Positions 27,156-35,665 of a stretch of DNA of 64,000 bases are shown here, one piece after another (positions within the stretch are counted from its first letter, which is position 1; each line of letters begins with the position of its first letter). Origin of the DNA: Ruegeria profundi (lineage in GTDB: Bacteria; Pseudomonadota; Alphaproteobacteria; Rhodobacterales; Rhodobacteraceae); assembly GCF_001507545.1 (NCBI RefSeq), contig NZ_LQBP01000003.1, positions 1-64,000 on the forward strand, read 5' to 3'. The position numbers and the translations under genes were made by a program. Below the pieces are notes generated by a model, which worked only from the letters and a program-made list of their open reading frames with translations, was not told where the DNA came from and did no database searches.

Positions 27156-28397
27156 TCACTCAGCCACCAGCGCAAGCGTTTCACCGATCAAAGGAAATCC
27201 GATTGTCCGTTCATAGAACCAGAACATGGCAAGCGCGATCAGCGCGATCGAACCCAGCTGTAATCCAACCACCCGATACACAGTCAGTCGGCGTAGGACG
27301 AAAAAGACGGGGAACAATAGCATTACAACGGCAAGCTGGCCGATCTCGATGCCAACATTAAAAGTTGCCAGCCCAAGTAACTTGCGCTCCGAGTCCAAGC
27401 CCAGCGGTTCAAGAAGATTGGCGAAACCGAACCCGTGGAACGCGCCAAACAAAATTACAACCAGCCATAGTATGTTGTGAAAGCGTGGAACCAGATTGAC
27501 AACCGCCACGGCTGCTATCGACAACGCAATGACCGCCTCTACAAGCGGCACGGGCAGGGTGATGATTTCGAACGTCGCAAGGCCAAGCGCGATCGTGTTT
27601 GCGACGGTAAAGACCGTTACGATTTTAACGGTCGGCCAAAGACCTTCCCCGATACTTTCAGACGGAACCCAGCGTTGATTTTCCACCCGCATCACGGCCC
27701 CCAACAACAGGGTTACTAAAAATAGAAGGTGGTCGAACCCGCGCCAGATATGCCAGACGCCGTATTCAAAAAAACCTCGGGCGATACGTCTTGTTGGCTC
27801 GTCGTTCAGATACAGGCTTTTGACGCCATCGCCGGGTGAGAAGACAAGAGAGATATAGGATTCATTCTCGCCCATCCCGTTGCGTGTGTTCGTTGCGATT
27901 AGGGCAAAACCCCGATGGGTCGGGTCGATATCCGACTGCAAACCGTCAAAAGACATGTCAATCGTAGTAGGGGTCTTTTCTATACCCAGCACGTTAAAAT
28001 GAAGCTGAGCGAAATTGCCAACCGACGTGTTGAAGAACGAGATATCGTCGAACTGCACCCAAAGTGGTTGGCCGCCCGAGTAGAGCTTCATGCGGTCATA
28101 AAAGTATTCAAAAAATCGCTCTTGCAGCCCAAGCACGTCTTCCTGCGTCATCGGTTCAAGGACCTCGGCAGAGCCTTGATGGATGCGGGCAAGGTCCCGG
28201 ACAGTAATTTCGACACGACCACTCAGACTGTCGTCGGTCACGTCGAAATACACGTAGCTTTCATTGAACCGATGGGCCTGAACCGGAGTTGATACCAACA
28301 AAAGGATCAACGCGCACATCCAAAAGAAGAATCCTTGAATGCTCGTCGCCGAATGAAGGGCGATTGCGGCGCAGCGGGCCGGTATTTTAGATGCCAT
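27156..28397 (-). CDS. HupE/UreJ-like membrane protein with N-terminal periplasmic domain
   Basis: 413 residues from ATG 28397; the frame upstream to 28496 adds no feature. A signal anchor (MCALILLLVSTPVQAH) leads into a ~180-residue extracytoplasmic beta domain, then a HupE/UreJ_2-type membrane domain with six or seven helices. The histidine motifs are WHIWRGFDHLLFL and FGAFHGFGFANLL. HupE and UreJ relatives are associated with Ni2+ transport for hydrogenase and urease; this subfamily is less well defined. It ends about 110 bases before the NRPS start on the same strand, so it is the probable first gene of the NRPS operon. Confidence 0.82.
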   Translation of the reverse strand: MASKIPARCAAIALHSATSIQGFFFWMCALILLLVSTPVQAHRFNESYVYFDVTDDSLSGRVEITVRDLARIHQGSAEVLEPMTQEDVLGLQERFFEYFYDRMKLYSGGQPLWVQFDDISFFNTSVGNFAQLHFNVLGIEKTPTTIDMSFDGLQSDIDPTHRGFALIATNTRNGMGENESYISLVFSPGDGVKSLYLNDEPTRRIARGFFEYGVWHIWRGFDHLLFLVTLLLGAVMRVENQRWVPSESIGEGLWPTVKIVTVFTVANTIALGLATFEIITLPVPLVEAVIALSIAAVAVVNLVPRFHNILWLVVILFGAFHGFGFANLLEPLGLDSERKLLGLATFNVGIEIGQLAVVMLLFPVFFVLRRLTVYRVVGLQLGSIALIALAMFWFYERTIGFPLIGETLALVAE

Positions 28398-28901
28398 CGA
28401 CCCAGGCCCCCATGTTTTTACGCTCCGAGTTCTGGTCAAACTGAAGGCCAACGCGGTTGAGTTGGTTGTTCGAAGTGAGGGGCGTTGCTCCACCAACGGA
28501 TACGTGTTTCTTAACCCGGCTCACCCTTACGACCCGGAGGTGACCGATCGCACCATATTTTGGGACTGCGCCGCCTCCGAGGTAAAGCCAGAGAGTTGAA
28601 GCCGCACGCCTCAAGCCGAAAAAGACCATTTGAGCGCGTATCAGGCTGTTATCGAGAAAGTATCCCGCAATACGGTGCAGGCTGTGTCGGCAATAGCGAT
28701 TGATATCGTACGTTTTCGTATTCACTGTCGTGTCTTACTTGGTGTCTGTAATATGCTTACGCACGTGTAAGGCGAATGGATCATAATATCAAAATTATAG
28801 AATGAATTAATTTAGTCCACCCCACGATGTCGGTGTCAAACATGCCGAGGTACCGCGTTGTCGGCGCAGCGTGCGGTCAAGAAGCCTTTGAATCAGCTAC
28901 G
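28398..28901. other. Probable promoter region of NRPS operon; one doubtful small ORF
   Basis: A leftward GTG-started frame of 112 codons (28725-28387) overlaps the first 11 bases of the HupE-like gene and could be a coupled small gene. It has no recognised domain and no good ribosome site. The right part (28775-28815) is strongly AT-rich and probably holds a promoter reading left into the operon. Confidence 0.4.
28756..28771. promoter_or_regulatory. Palindrome upstream of the HupE-NRPS operon
   Basis: CTTAC-GCACGT-GTAAG forms a 16-base inverted repeat beside AT-rich promoter-like sequence, about 360 bases upstream of the first operon gene. It could be an operator. The arms do not match a Zur or Fur box that I can name. 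Confidence 0.35.
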
Positions 28902-30224
28902 CTATCCGCCCTTCGGGTTAGTTACCCGTTCTAGAAAATCGGCCAGATCCCTGGTGGCCTTTTCGCGGTGGCAAGCTGACTGCATTTTCTCGCAGTTTGT
29001 CTTGTATTTCGGGTTGGTCAGCAGGCTGCGGATGTCAGCTTCGATCTGGTCCGCGGTATCCGTTCGGCGCCCGGCGCGTCCGATGCCGTGAAACACCGCG
29101 CGGGCCGCACTGCCTTCCTGATCGTTGACATGTGGGTAAAGCAACATTGGCGTCGCTGCTTCGACCGCTTCCAAAAACCCACCGGTCCCTCCGTGCATGA
29201 TGGCAAGATCCGCATGTTCCAGAACCTGTTGCTGCGGGACCCAGGCGACGACATCAACGTTTGGTGGTACGTCGAGTGAGCTTATGTCTTCCCAGTTTTT
29301 CCCGGCGGCGAACAAGAACGTCCAGTCCGGGTTTCTTCGGGCCACAATCCACAGGTTGGCAAGCAAATCGCCCTTGGGTTTCATCATAGAACCAAACCCT
29401 ACAAAAATTCTGCCACCTTCATTCTTAGCCGAACAAAACCTTGCAACCTTCGCCCGATCATATGGTTTTTCGGGCCGGTCCTGCAAAATCATCGAGCCAA
29501 GATACCAAAAATCCCGATAAGGGCGTGTAGGAAGGTCAACCGCTTGTGGTACAAACAGAACCGTGGGGATTTTATAGGTCCACGGCATTTGCCAGCAGAC
29601 CAGTCGCAACTTTTTCGCTATCGGCACATCATAGCGTCGTGCCAATTCCAGAAGCACCGTAGAGTACTCTGCACCAGGGTACTTGAGCTTGTTTCTCAGC
29701 GCTTTCTTCAACTTCCAAAGCAGGAAGCTGATCCAAAGCAAGGAAACTCCGACCCGGCTACCGCGCAGACCAACTTTGGGATAGATGCGCTTGTTCAATG
29801 GGGGCGCGCGGGAACTAGGTGGTGACAGGAACATATTGCTGAATTGCAGCACAGGCAAACCCAGTGACAGCCCGACAATGATATGCGCATGCAGTTCACA
29901 ATCGACAAAGACGGCATCGGGTTGAAAACGGGACAGGGCTTCGGCGAATTCATCCGCGCCTAGGGCTTTGATTGCAGCATCAAGGCGATCTTTGGGTGAA
30001 AGAGCCTGCAATTCTTCATGACTGAGCAACGGTGCAAACGCGTCCAAGCATGGCATTGGAAACTCGCAGTGGTCCAAGCCGAAATGTGCAATCAACTCGG
30101 CTGAAAAATTGGGTGCGAACAGCCGAACCTCGTAACCGAGAGACTTAGCCTGCTTGGCGAATTCCAATGCGCTGCTTAGCGGGCTGTTCAGTCCGCTCGA
30201 TACTATCGCCAGTCGTTTCAACAT
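28902..30224 (-). CDS. UGT/MGT-type glycosyltransferase
   Basis: 440 residues with two Rossmann domains of GT family 1 (GT-B fold). The N-terminal acceptor domain starts RLAIVSSGLNSPLSSALEFA. The C-terminal nucleotide-sugar domain has the signature WVPQQQVLEHADLAIMHGG, then EAVEAATPMLLYP and NDQ. Such enzymes glycosylate natural products, lipids or antibiotics. It lies upstream of the NRPS operon on the same strand, separated by about 500 bases, so it could decorate the peptide, but it is not clearly part of that operon. The acceptor is unknown. Confidence 0.88.
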   Translation of the reverse strand: MLKRLAIVSSGLNSPLSSALEFAKQAKSLGYEVRLFAPNFSAELIAHFGLDHCEFPMPCLDAFAPLLSHEELQALSPKDRLDAAIKALGADEFAEALSRFQPDAVFVDCELHAHIIVGLSLGLPVLQFSNMFLSPPSSRAPPLNKRIYPKVGLRGSRVGVSLLWISFLLWKLKKALRNKLKYPGAEYSTVLLELARRYDVPIAKKLRLVCWQMPWTYKIPTVLFVPQAVDLPTRPYRDFWYLGSMILQDRPEKPYDRAKVARFCSAKNEGGRIFVGFGSMMKPKGDLLANLWIVARRNPDWTFLFAAGKNWEDISSLDVPPNVDVVAWVPQQQVLEHADLAIMHGGTGGFLEAVEAATPMLLYPHVNDQEGSAARAVFHGIGRAGRRTDTADQIEADIRSLLTNPKYKTNCEKMQSACHREKATRDLADFLERVTNPKGG

Positions 30225-30448
30225 TACCCGCTTCAGTTGGATTAATCGCTCACCTGGTCAAGGCCATCATCAAGAGTCAGACCTAGATCTTCTTGCACCG
30301 CCAGAACATAATGATAGCGGCATGATTGCGGATAAGAAAACCGTGGGTCGTAGATAAAGCTTTGGAGTCGAGCACCAATTAGACTTAAAAATAGGCGCTT
30401 CGCCAAGATGTGCTTGGTGGCTGTTGGCGTTTGACTTGAAAACTTGGA

Positions 30449-31888
30449 ATGGTTCGTCAAAATCCTCATATGAGTGAATATTTTGATGAGATGTTGAATG
30501 ACGATGGATCTCTGCGAGACTCCTATGAAGAAATCGGCCGCTGGTTTAATGCACAGGATGTTTCAAGGTTAAGAGCTAAACAACGCGAAGCCGAAGAGGT
30601 CTTTCGGCTTACAGGCATCACGTTCAACGTTTACGGGAAAGCTGAGGCAGAAGAGCGGTTGATACCTTTTGATATCGTGCCGCGTGTGATTTCAGGGCGG
30701 GAATGGCAGCGCCTGGAACGTGGTATCGAACAACGGGTCCGGGCGATAAATGCTTTCCTGCATGATATCTATCACCGACAAGAAATTGTGCGTGCAGGGC
30801 GCGTGCCCATAGAAATGATTTCGGAAAACGAGGCGTTTCTGCCGCAAATGCTTGGCGTATCGCCGCCCGGTCGAGTTTACACGCATATTGTTGGCGTCGA
30901 TCTGGTGCGAACTGGACCTGATGAGTTTTTCGTTCTGGAAGACAATGCGCGCACGCCGTCAGGTGTCAGCTATATGCTTGAGAACCGGGAAACCATGCTG
31001 AAAATGTTCCCCGAGTTGTTCAGCGCCACAAATGTGCGGAATGTATCAGACTATCCGCGCAGTCTAAGACGATCTCTGGCCGCCTGCGCGCCCGATTGCG
31101 TTGAGAACGAGCCTACGGTCGCGGTACTGACGCCCGGTATCTATAACTCAGCCTATTACGAGCACGCTTTCCTTGCGGATCAGATGGGGGTGGAGCTTGT
31201 AGAGGGGCACGACCTGCGCGTCGTCGAGGGGCGTGTGTGTATGCGCACTACGCGAGGATACCGGCCGATCGACGTTCTGTATCGACGGGTGGACGATGAC
31301 TTTCTTGATCCGCTGAATTTCAATCCCGACAGCGCGCTTGGGGTTCCGGGTATCCTGGATGTCTATCGCGCCGGGGGTATCACGATTGCCAACGCGCCGG
31401 GTACCGGTATTGCCGATGACAAGGCAATCTATTCCTACATGCCTGAAATCGTTGAGTTCTATACGGGTGAGAAACCTCTGCTGCAAAACGTGCCGACCTG
31501 GCGATGCAGCGACCCCGAGTCTCTTTCCTATGTTCTCGACAACTTGTCCGACCTTGTGGTGAAAGAAGTACACGGGTCGGGGGGCTATGGGATGCTGATC
31601 GGACCGACCGCGAGCAAGAAAGAGATCGCGGCCTTTAGGGACAAGCTAAAATCAAGACCTGCAAACTACATCGCGCAACCAACCTTGTCGCTTTCGACCG
31701 TTCCGATTTTCGCGCGGTCAGGATTGGCGCCACGGCATGTTGATCTTCGCCCGTTTGTTTTGGTCTCACCCGAAGGGATCAATATCACGCCCGGCGGGTT
31801 GACGCGGGTCGCCTTAAAGAAAGGGTCACTGGTCGTGAACTCAAGCCAGGGCGGCGGGACCAAAGACACCTGGGTTCTGGAGGACTGA
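30449..31888 (+). CDS. Circularly permuted type 2 ATP-grasp protein (Anbu operon)
   Basis: 479 residues; ATG 30470 (MSEYFDEML) is an equally possible start. This is the DUF404/DUF407 circularly permuted ATP-grasp family, with [41 protein letters not shown]-type Mg/ATP residues and [13 protein letters not shown]. These proteins are predicted peptide- or amide-bond-forming ligases. First gene of the conserved set ATP-grasp, alpha-E, transglutaminase and Anbu protease, with gaps of 2-11 bases. Substrate unknown. Confidence 0.92.
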   Translation: [479 protein letters not shown]

Positions 31889-31890
31889 CC

Positions 31891-32832
31891 ATGCTGGGAA
31901 AAACTGCTGGCGGTCTGTTCTGGATGTCCCGTTACCTGGAGAGGGCGGAGAATACGGCGCGATTGTTGGAAACCGGCCAGAGGATGGCTTTGACCCGCAC
32001 CAAGAACTCGGCAGAGGAATGGGGGTCTGTGTTAAAAACTGCGGGCGTTCTGGATGGATACCTTGCCAAATATGATGAGGTCGACAGGGACAACGCGGTG
32101 GATTGGTTGCTGCGAGATGTCGATAACCCATCCTCGGTGAAATCGGTCATCAAGCAGGCCAGACACAACGCCCGTCTGGTGCGTACGGCACTTACCTATG
32201 ATGTCTGGGGCGCAGTAAACGCCACGTGGATGAAGATCGACGAGGCCACGCAGCGACGGGTAAACCAACGGGATTTGCCCGCCGTACTGGAGTTGGTGCG
32301 CCAACAGGCCGCTTTGGTCCGCGGCGCAACCCTTGGCACAATGCTGCGAAATGACATCTTCGATTTCATGCGTATCGGCACCTTTGTCGAGCGCGCCGAC
32401 AGCACCGGGCGCATACTCGACGTCAAGTACTACGTGCTGTTGCCTACGGCGTTCGCGGTCGGTTCGTCTTTGGACAATATCCAGTGGGAAAGCATCCTGC
32501 GTTCGGTCGGCGCGGGCGGGGGGTATCAGTTGACATACGGTCAACGGACAACCCCATCCGATATCGCTCAGTTCCTGATCCTCGACCAGCGTATGCCCCG
32601 AAGTCTTCATTTCTGTTGCAGGAAAATTCAGGAAAACCTGTCCTATCTCAAGAAAGACTATGGCTTTGCTGGCCCGTCATGTGAGGCGTCGAATACGCTG
32701 TATGAGAAGTATCTGAACCGGCGGATTTCTGATATCTTTGACTTTGGCTTGCATGAGTACATTCAAGATTTCTTGAATGATCTTGGCGGCTTAAGTCGTC
32801 AAATTGAGGTTGATTATCGGTTCTATGAGTAG
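31891..32832 (+). CDS. Alpha-E domain-containing protein
   Basis: 313 residues of the alpha-helical alpha-E (DUF403) family. The N-terminus LGKTAGGLFWMSRYLERAEN is highly characteristic, followed by TARLLETGQRM and a long helical body. There is no signal peptide and no catalytic motif. It starts 2 bases after the ATP-grasp stop, and family members always accompany that ATP-grasp protein, so it is thought to be its partner. Exact role unknown. Confidence 0.92.
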   Translation: MLGKTAGGLFWMSRYLERAENTARLLETGQRMALTRTKNSAEEWGSVLKTAGVLDGYLAKYDEVDRDNAVDWLLRDVDNPSSVKSVIKQARHNARLVRTALTYDVWGAVNATWMKIDEATQRRVNQRDLPAVLELVRQQAALVRGATLGTMLRNDIFDFMRIGTFVERADSTGRILDVKYYVLLPTAFAVGSSLDNIQWESILRSVGAGGGYQLTYGQRTTPSDIAQFLILDQRMPRSLHFCCRKIQENLSYLKKDYGFAGPSCEASNTLYEKYLNRRISDIFDFGLHEYIQDFLNDLGGLSRQIEVDYRFYE

Positions 32833-32835
32833 CCT

Positions 32836-33633
32836 ATGAAACTGCATATAAGACACGAGACGCGATACGATTTTGATGCACCGGTCCCCTTCGGACTGCA
32901 GCAACTCAGAAAAACGCCAAAGTCCTTCCGCAATCAAAGTGTCGTAACTTGGAACACTGAAATTGTTGGTGGATCAAAAGAGCTGAGCCATGAGGATTAC
33001 CACCGCAACACGGTGGAGCTAATCAGCTTTGACGCGAATACCCAAAGTGTTTCCCTGATCTCTGACGGCGTTGTCGAGATCGAGGACAACCACGGAATTC
33101 TGGGGCGTCACGAAGGTTCAACACCGTTGTGGCTTTTCAATCGCAGCACGCGCCGAACGAAACCGGGTAAGGGGGTTGCAGATCTGGTCCAGTCTTTACC
33201 CGAAGGCGAGCCGCTTGAGCAGATGCACGCCTTGTCCGATGCCATTCGTAAGCGTGTGCAATACGAGGTCGGAAGCTCGCACCCAGACTGGAGCGCAGAA
33301 GACGCCCTTGAGGCTGGCAGCGGTGTTTGCCAGGACCATGCCCATATATTCATCACCTGTGTTCGGGAAATCGGGCTGCCCGCACGGTATGTCTCGGGCT
33401 ATCTCATGATGAACGACACACAGTTGCAGGATGCGACCCACGCCTGGGCCGAGGTGCATGTTGACGGGCTAGGTTGGGTCGGGTTCGATGTTTCGAACGG
33501 CATTTCTCCTGACAGCCGATACGTACGCGTCGCAACTGGTCTGGACTATGCACAGGCCGCGCCGGTAATAGGAAACAGGATTGGGGCGGCGGGCGAGCAA
33601 TTGACAGTACAGTTGCAGGTCGCACAGCAGTAA
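32836..33633 (+). CDS. Transglutaminase-like cysteine protease (Anbu operon)
   Basis: 265 residues. An N-terminal beta domain (KLHIRHETRYDFDAPVPFGL) precedes a transglutaminase-like core with catalytic Cys in GSGVCQDHAHIF, His in DATHAWAEVHVDG and Asp in VGFDVSNG. It starts 3 bases after the alpha-E gene. Members of this family probably cleave or form isopeptide bonds on the product of the ATP-grasp enzyme. Cytoplasmic, with no signal peptide. Confidence 0.92.
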   Translation: MKLHIRHETRYDFDAPVPFGLQQLRKTPKSFRNQSVVTWNTEIVGGSKELSHEDYHRNTVELISFDANTQSVSLISDGVVEIEDNHGILGRHEGSTPLWLFNRSTRRTKPGKGVADLVQSLPEGEPLEQMHALSDAIRKRVQYEVGSSHPDWSAEDALEAGSGVCQDHAHIFITCVREIGLPARYVSGYLMMNDTQLQDATHAWAEVHVDGLGWVGFDVSNGISPDSRYVRVATGLDYAQAAPVIGNRIGAAGEQLTVQLQVAQQ

Positions 33634-33644
33634 CGGAGCAGACA

Positions 33645-34394
33645 ATGACATACGCTGTGGGGATGCGGCTGGACCGCGGGCTGGTTTTCATGTCCGATAC
33701 GCGCACGAATGCGGGCGTGGACAACATCTCGACCTTCAAAAAGATGTTTAACTGGACGGTCGAGGGCGAGCGGTCGATCACCCTATTGGCAGCGGGAAAT
33801 CTGGCGACCACGCAAGCCACCGTCAGCTTGCTGGAAGAGCGCACAAAAGCCCCCGAAGATCGATCACCATCAATCCTTGAGGCGCCGACAATGTTTCGGG
33901 TTGCCCAGCGGGTCGCTGAAACCCTGAAGGATGTGATCGAGCGGCACTCACGCTCGGGGCAGGAGGCCGACAGTTCATTTCACGCAACGCTTATTCTGGG
34001 TGGGCAAATCAAAGGCGGGCCATCGCGTTTATTTCTGATCTACCCGGAGGGAAACTTTATCGAAGCGGGTGACGACACTCCTTTCTTTCAGATCGGAGAG
34101 ACAAAATACGGGCGCCCAATTCTGGTACGGGCCTATGATGCCAAGATGAGCTTTCCGGAAACCGTGAAACTGTTACTGGTCAGCTTCGATTCCACAATCA
34201 AGGCCAACCTCTCCGTCGGAGCACCGCTGGACCTGCTGCTTTACGAAGAAGACAGTCTGACCTCGGGAACTCGGTCAAGGTTTGAAGTTGATGATGTCTA
34301 TTTCCGCACGATTTCTGAAGGGTGGAGCGACGCGTTGAAATCCGCCTTGTCCAAGCTTCCGGATTACAACGTGACACCTGATTCAAGCGATTGA
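33645..34394 (+). CDS. Anbu (bacterial proteasome-like) peptidase
   Basis: 249 residues of the ancestral beta-subunit (Anbu/BPH) Ntn-hydrolase family. MTYAVGMRLDRGLVFMSDTR gives Thr2 as the predicted nucleophile after Met removal, followed by the proteasome-type Asp and Lys segment (NISTFKKMF) and the SLLAAGNLAT-like strand. Known Anbu proteins assemble into open rings. It ends the four-gene operon, 11 bases after the transglutaminase. Physiological substrates are unknown. Confidence 0.92.
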   Translation: MTYAVGMRLDRGLVFMSDTRTNAGVDNISTFKKMFNWTVEGERSITLLAAGNLATTQATVSLLEERTKAPEDRSPSILEAPTMFRVAQRVAETLKDVIERHSRSGQEADSSFHATLILGGQIKGGPSRLFLIYPEGNFIEAGDDTPFFQIGETKYGRPILVRAYDAKMSFPETVKLLLVSFDSTIKANLSVGAPLDLLLYEEDSLTSGTRSRFEVDDVYFRTISEGWSDALKSALSKLPDYNVTPDSSD

Positions 34395-34502
34395 AGAACC
34401 GTTCGACGCTCAGGGTAAGGGCAGTGCTTGAGTTACCTAACATCGTTTTACACGCGGGGGGCTGCGGGGCAGAATGGTCATGCCTTCGCGTTCGCAAGAG
34501 CC

Positions 34503-35282
34503 TCACGCAGGCTGCTGACCGGATTGGCCCACTGTAAGGGTTCCACCTGTCACGACCTCGACATAAACGCCCATATCCATGTGGCCCAGGTGTTTTCTAA
34601 GAAGATAAGGAAGGTTCAAGTCCCGCTCGGCCGTTTCCGGGTTTACCTCGGTCGCGGCGCATCTTTTTGTGCGGGATAGTATTTGGAACTGAACATCGCC
34701 AAACACCAAGGTTGAGCCGATGGCGTCCAGTTCCGAAAAGGGCGGCAATCCGTCAATCTCAATATTCGCGCGAAACCGGGCAGGGTGGATATCTGCGTTC
34801 AGCTTTTTCCCCAAAGCCCTAACAGACGCACGATTCAACAAAGATATCGCATTCATCATTTTGGGAGAGACGACCGATACGTCGGTGAAACGATGAGGTG
34901 CAGAGGATACAAATTTCGGTGGTTCAGGGTCCTTCAGGCCAAGGGTGGTGTAAAGGAACCTCGCCGCATCGAGTTGACCTTCAGGATCGCTCATGGCGAA
35001 ATGATGGGTTCTTTGGCCGACTTCAATTTCAAGCACATGCGTGTCAGCGTCGAAACCTGTCTTGAGACCGGCCAGCCCCGCTTGGTTCAAAAGAACAACA
35101 AAGCGGTCTTTCGGAAGCGGGCTGGGGTTTAGCGGGTCGAAACCGGAGTTATAGCGCGCAAATCCGAAGAGGCGGTCACCGGGAATACCTTCGCCCGCGC
35201 GCAATTCTACAGAGCTAAGCACCTCGGAGCTTAAACCCTTGATCGGGTATCGGTTCATTTGCGCAATAGTGAGATCGGTCAT
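34503..35282 (-). CDS. MOSC domain-containing protein
   Basis: 259 residues from ATG 35282. An N-terminal MOSC_N beta barrel (YPIKGLSSEVLSSVEL, GIPGDRLFGFAR) precedes the MOSC domain with RFRANIEIDG, the sulfur-carrying Cys in TKRCAATEVNP, and GGTLTVGQSG near the end. MOSC proteins transfer sulfur or handle molybdenum-cofactor-dependent reduction of N-hydroxylated compounds. It stands alone, convergent with the Anbu operon. The redox partner is not encoded here. Confidence 0.88.
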   Translation of the reverse strand: MTDLTIAQMNRYPIKGLSSEVLSSVELRAGEGIPGDRLFGFARYNSGFDPLNPSPLPKDRFVVLLNQAGLAGLKTGFDADTHVLEIEVGQRTHHFAMSDPEGQLDAARFLYTTLGLKDPEPPKFVSSAPHRFTDVSVVSPKMMNAISLLNRASVRALGKKLNADIHPARFRANIEIDGLPPFSELDAIGSTLVFGDVQFQILSRTKRCAATEVNPETAERDLNLPYLLRKHLGHMDMGVYVEVVTGGTLTVGQSGQQPA

Positions 35283-35553
35283 GCCTTGGTCCGTTATTTG
35301 ACAAATGCACCCCTGACCTGACGAACGTCGCACAAGCTTTTTAGCTGCCGGTCAGATGACTGCGGGAATTGCAGGCACAGATCAGCAAACTTGGCGACCC
35401 AAAGCTACCGCTTTGTGGGCCTGCCAGGCCGAATTTCGCGTGTCGGTTTCTTTGTGTGCTCCCCTTTCTGAGAGAGTCCTCAGAAATGAATTAGATAAAA
35501 ACAATTTAAAAACAATGTGTAAAGGTATTTTTTTGAAGTTGTTCGCAGAATAG

Positions 35554-35569
35554 TGAGGTACGAACCTCA
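35554..35569. promoter_or_regulatory. Operator 1 of sugar ABC operon
   Basis: TGAGGTACGAACCTCA, a 16-base palindrome with arms TGAGGT/ACCTCA and a central CG, as in LacI-family operators. It is one of a pair upstream of the sugar ABC operon, which itself encodes a LacI-type regulator. Confidence 0.7.
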
Positions 35570-35583
35570 GAAAATCCTAGACC

Positions 35584-35599
35584 TGAGGTGCGTACCTCA
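35584..35599. promoter_or_regulatory. Operator 2 of sugar ABC operon
   Basis: TGAGGTGCGTACCTCA, the same palindrome as operator 1 except in the central bases. Its centre is exactly 30 bases from the first, about three helical turns, so two repressor dimers could sit on the same face of the DNA. Confidence 0.7.
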
Positions 35600-35665
35600 A
35601 ATACCCTTGGGCATATGCCGCGATTCGCACATCCTCGATTGACGGCGCAAAAAAGGGAGGAATGG

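Larger units (their letters stand above)
35283..35665. other. Control region of sugar ABC operon
   Basis: A 383-base stretch between the divergent MOSC gene and the ABC substrate-binding protein. The part at 35480-35540 is AT-rich and promoter-like. The two palindromic operators listed separately lie at its right end, 66-112 bases before the ATG at 35666. Confidence 0.6.

Noticed and set aside
28902..30224. Glycosyltransferase as a sure member of the NRPS operon
   Set aside because: About 500 bases, including a promoter-like region, separate it from the HupE-like gene.
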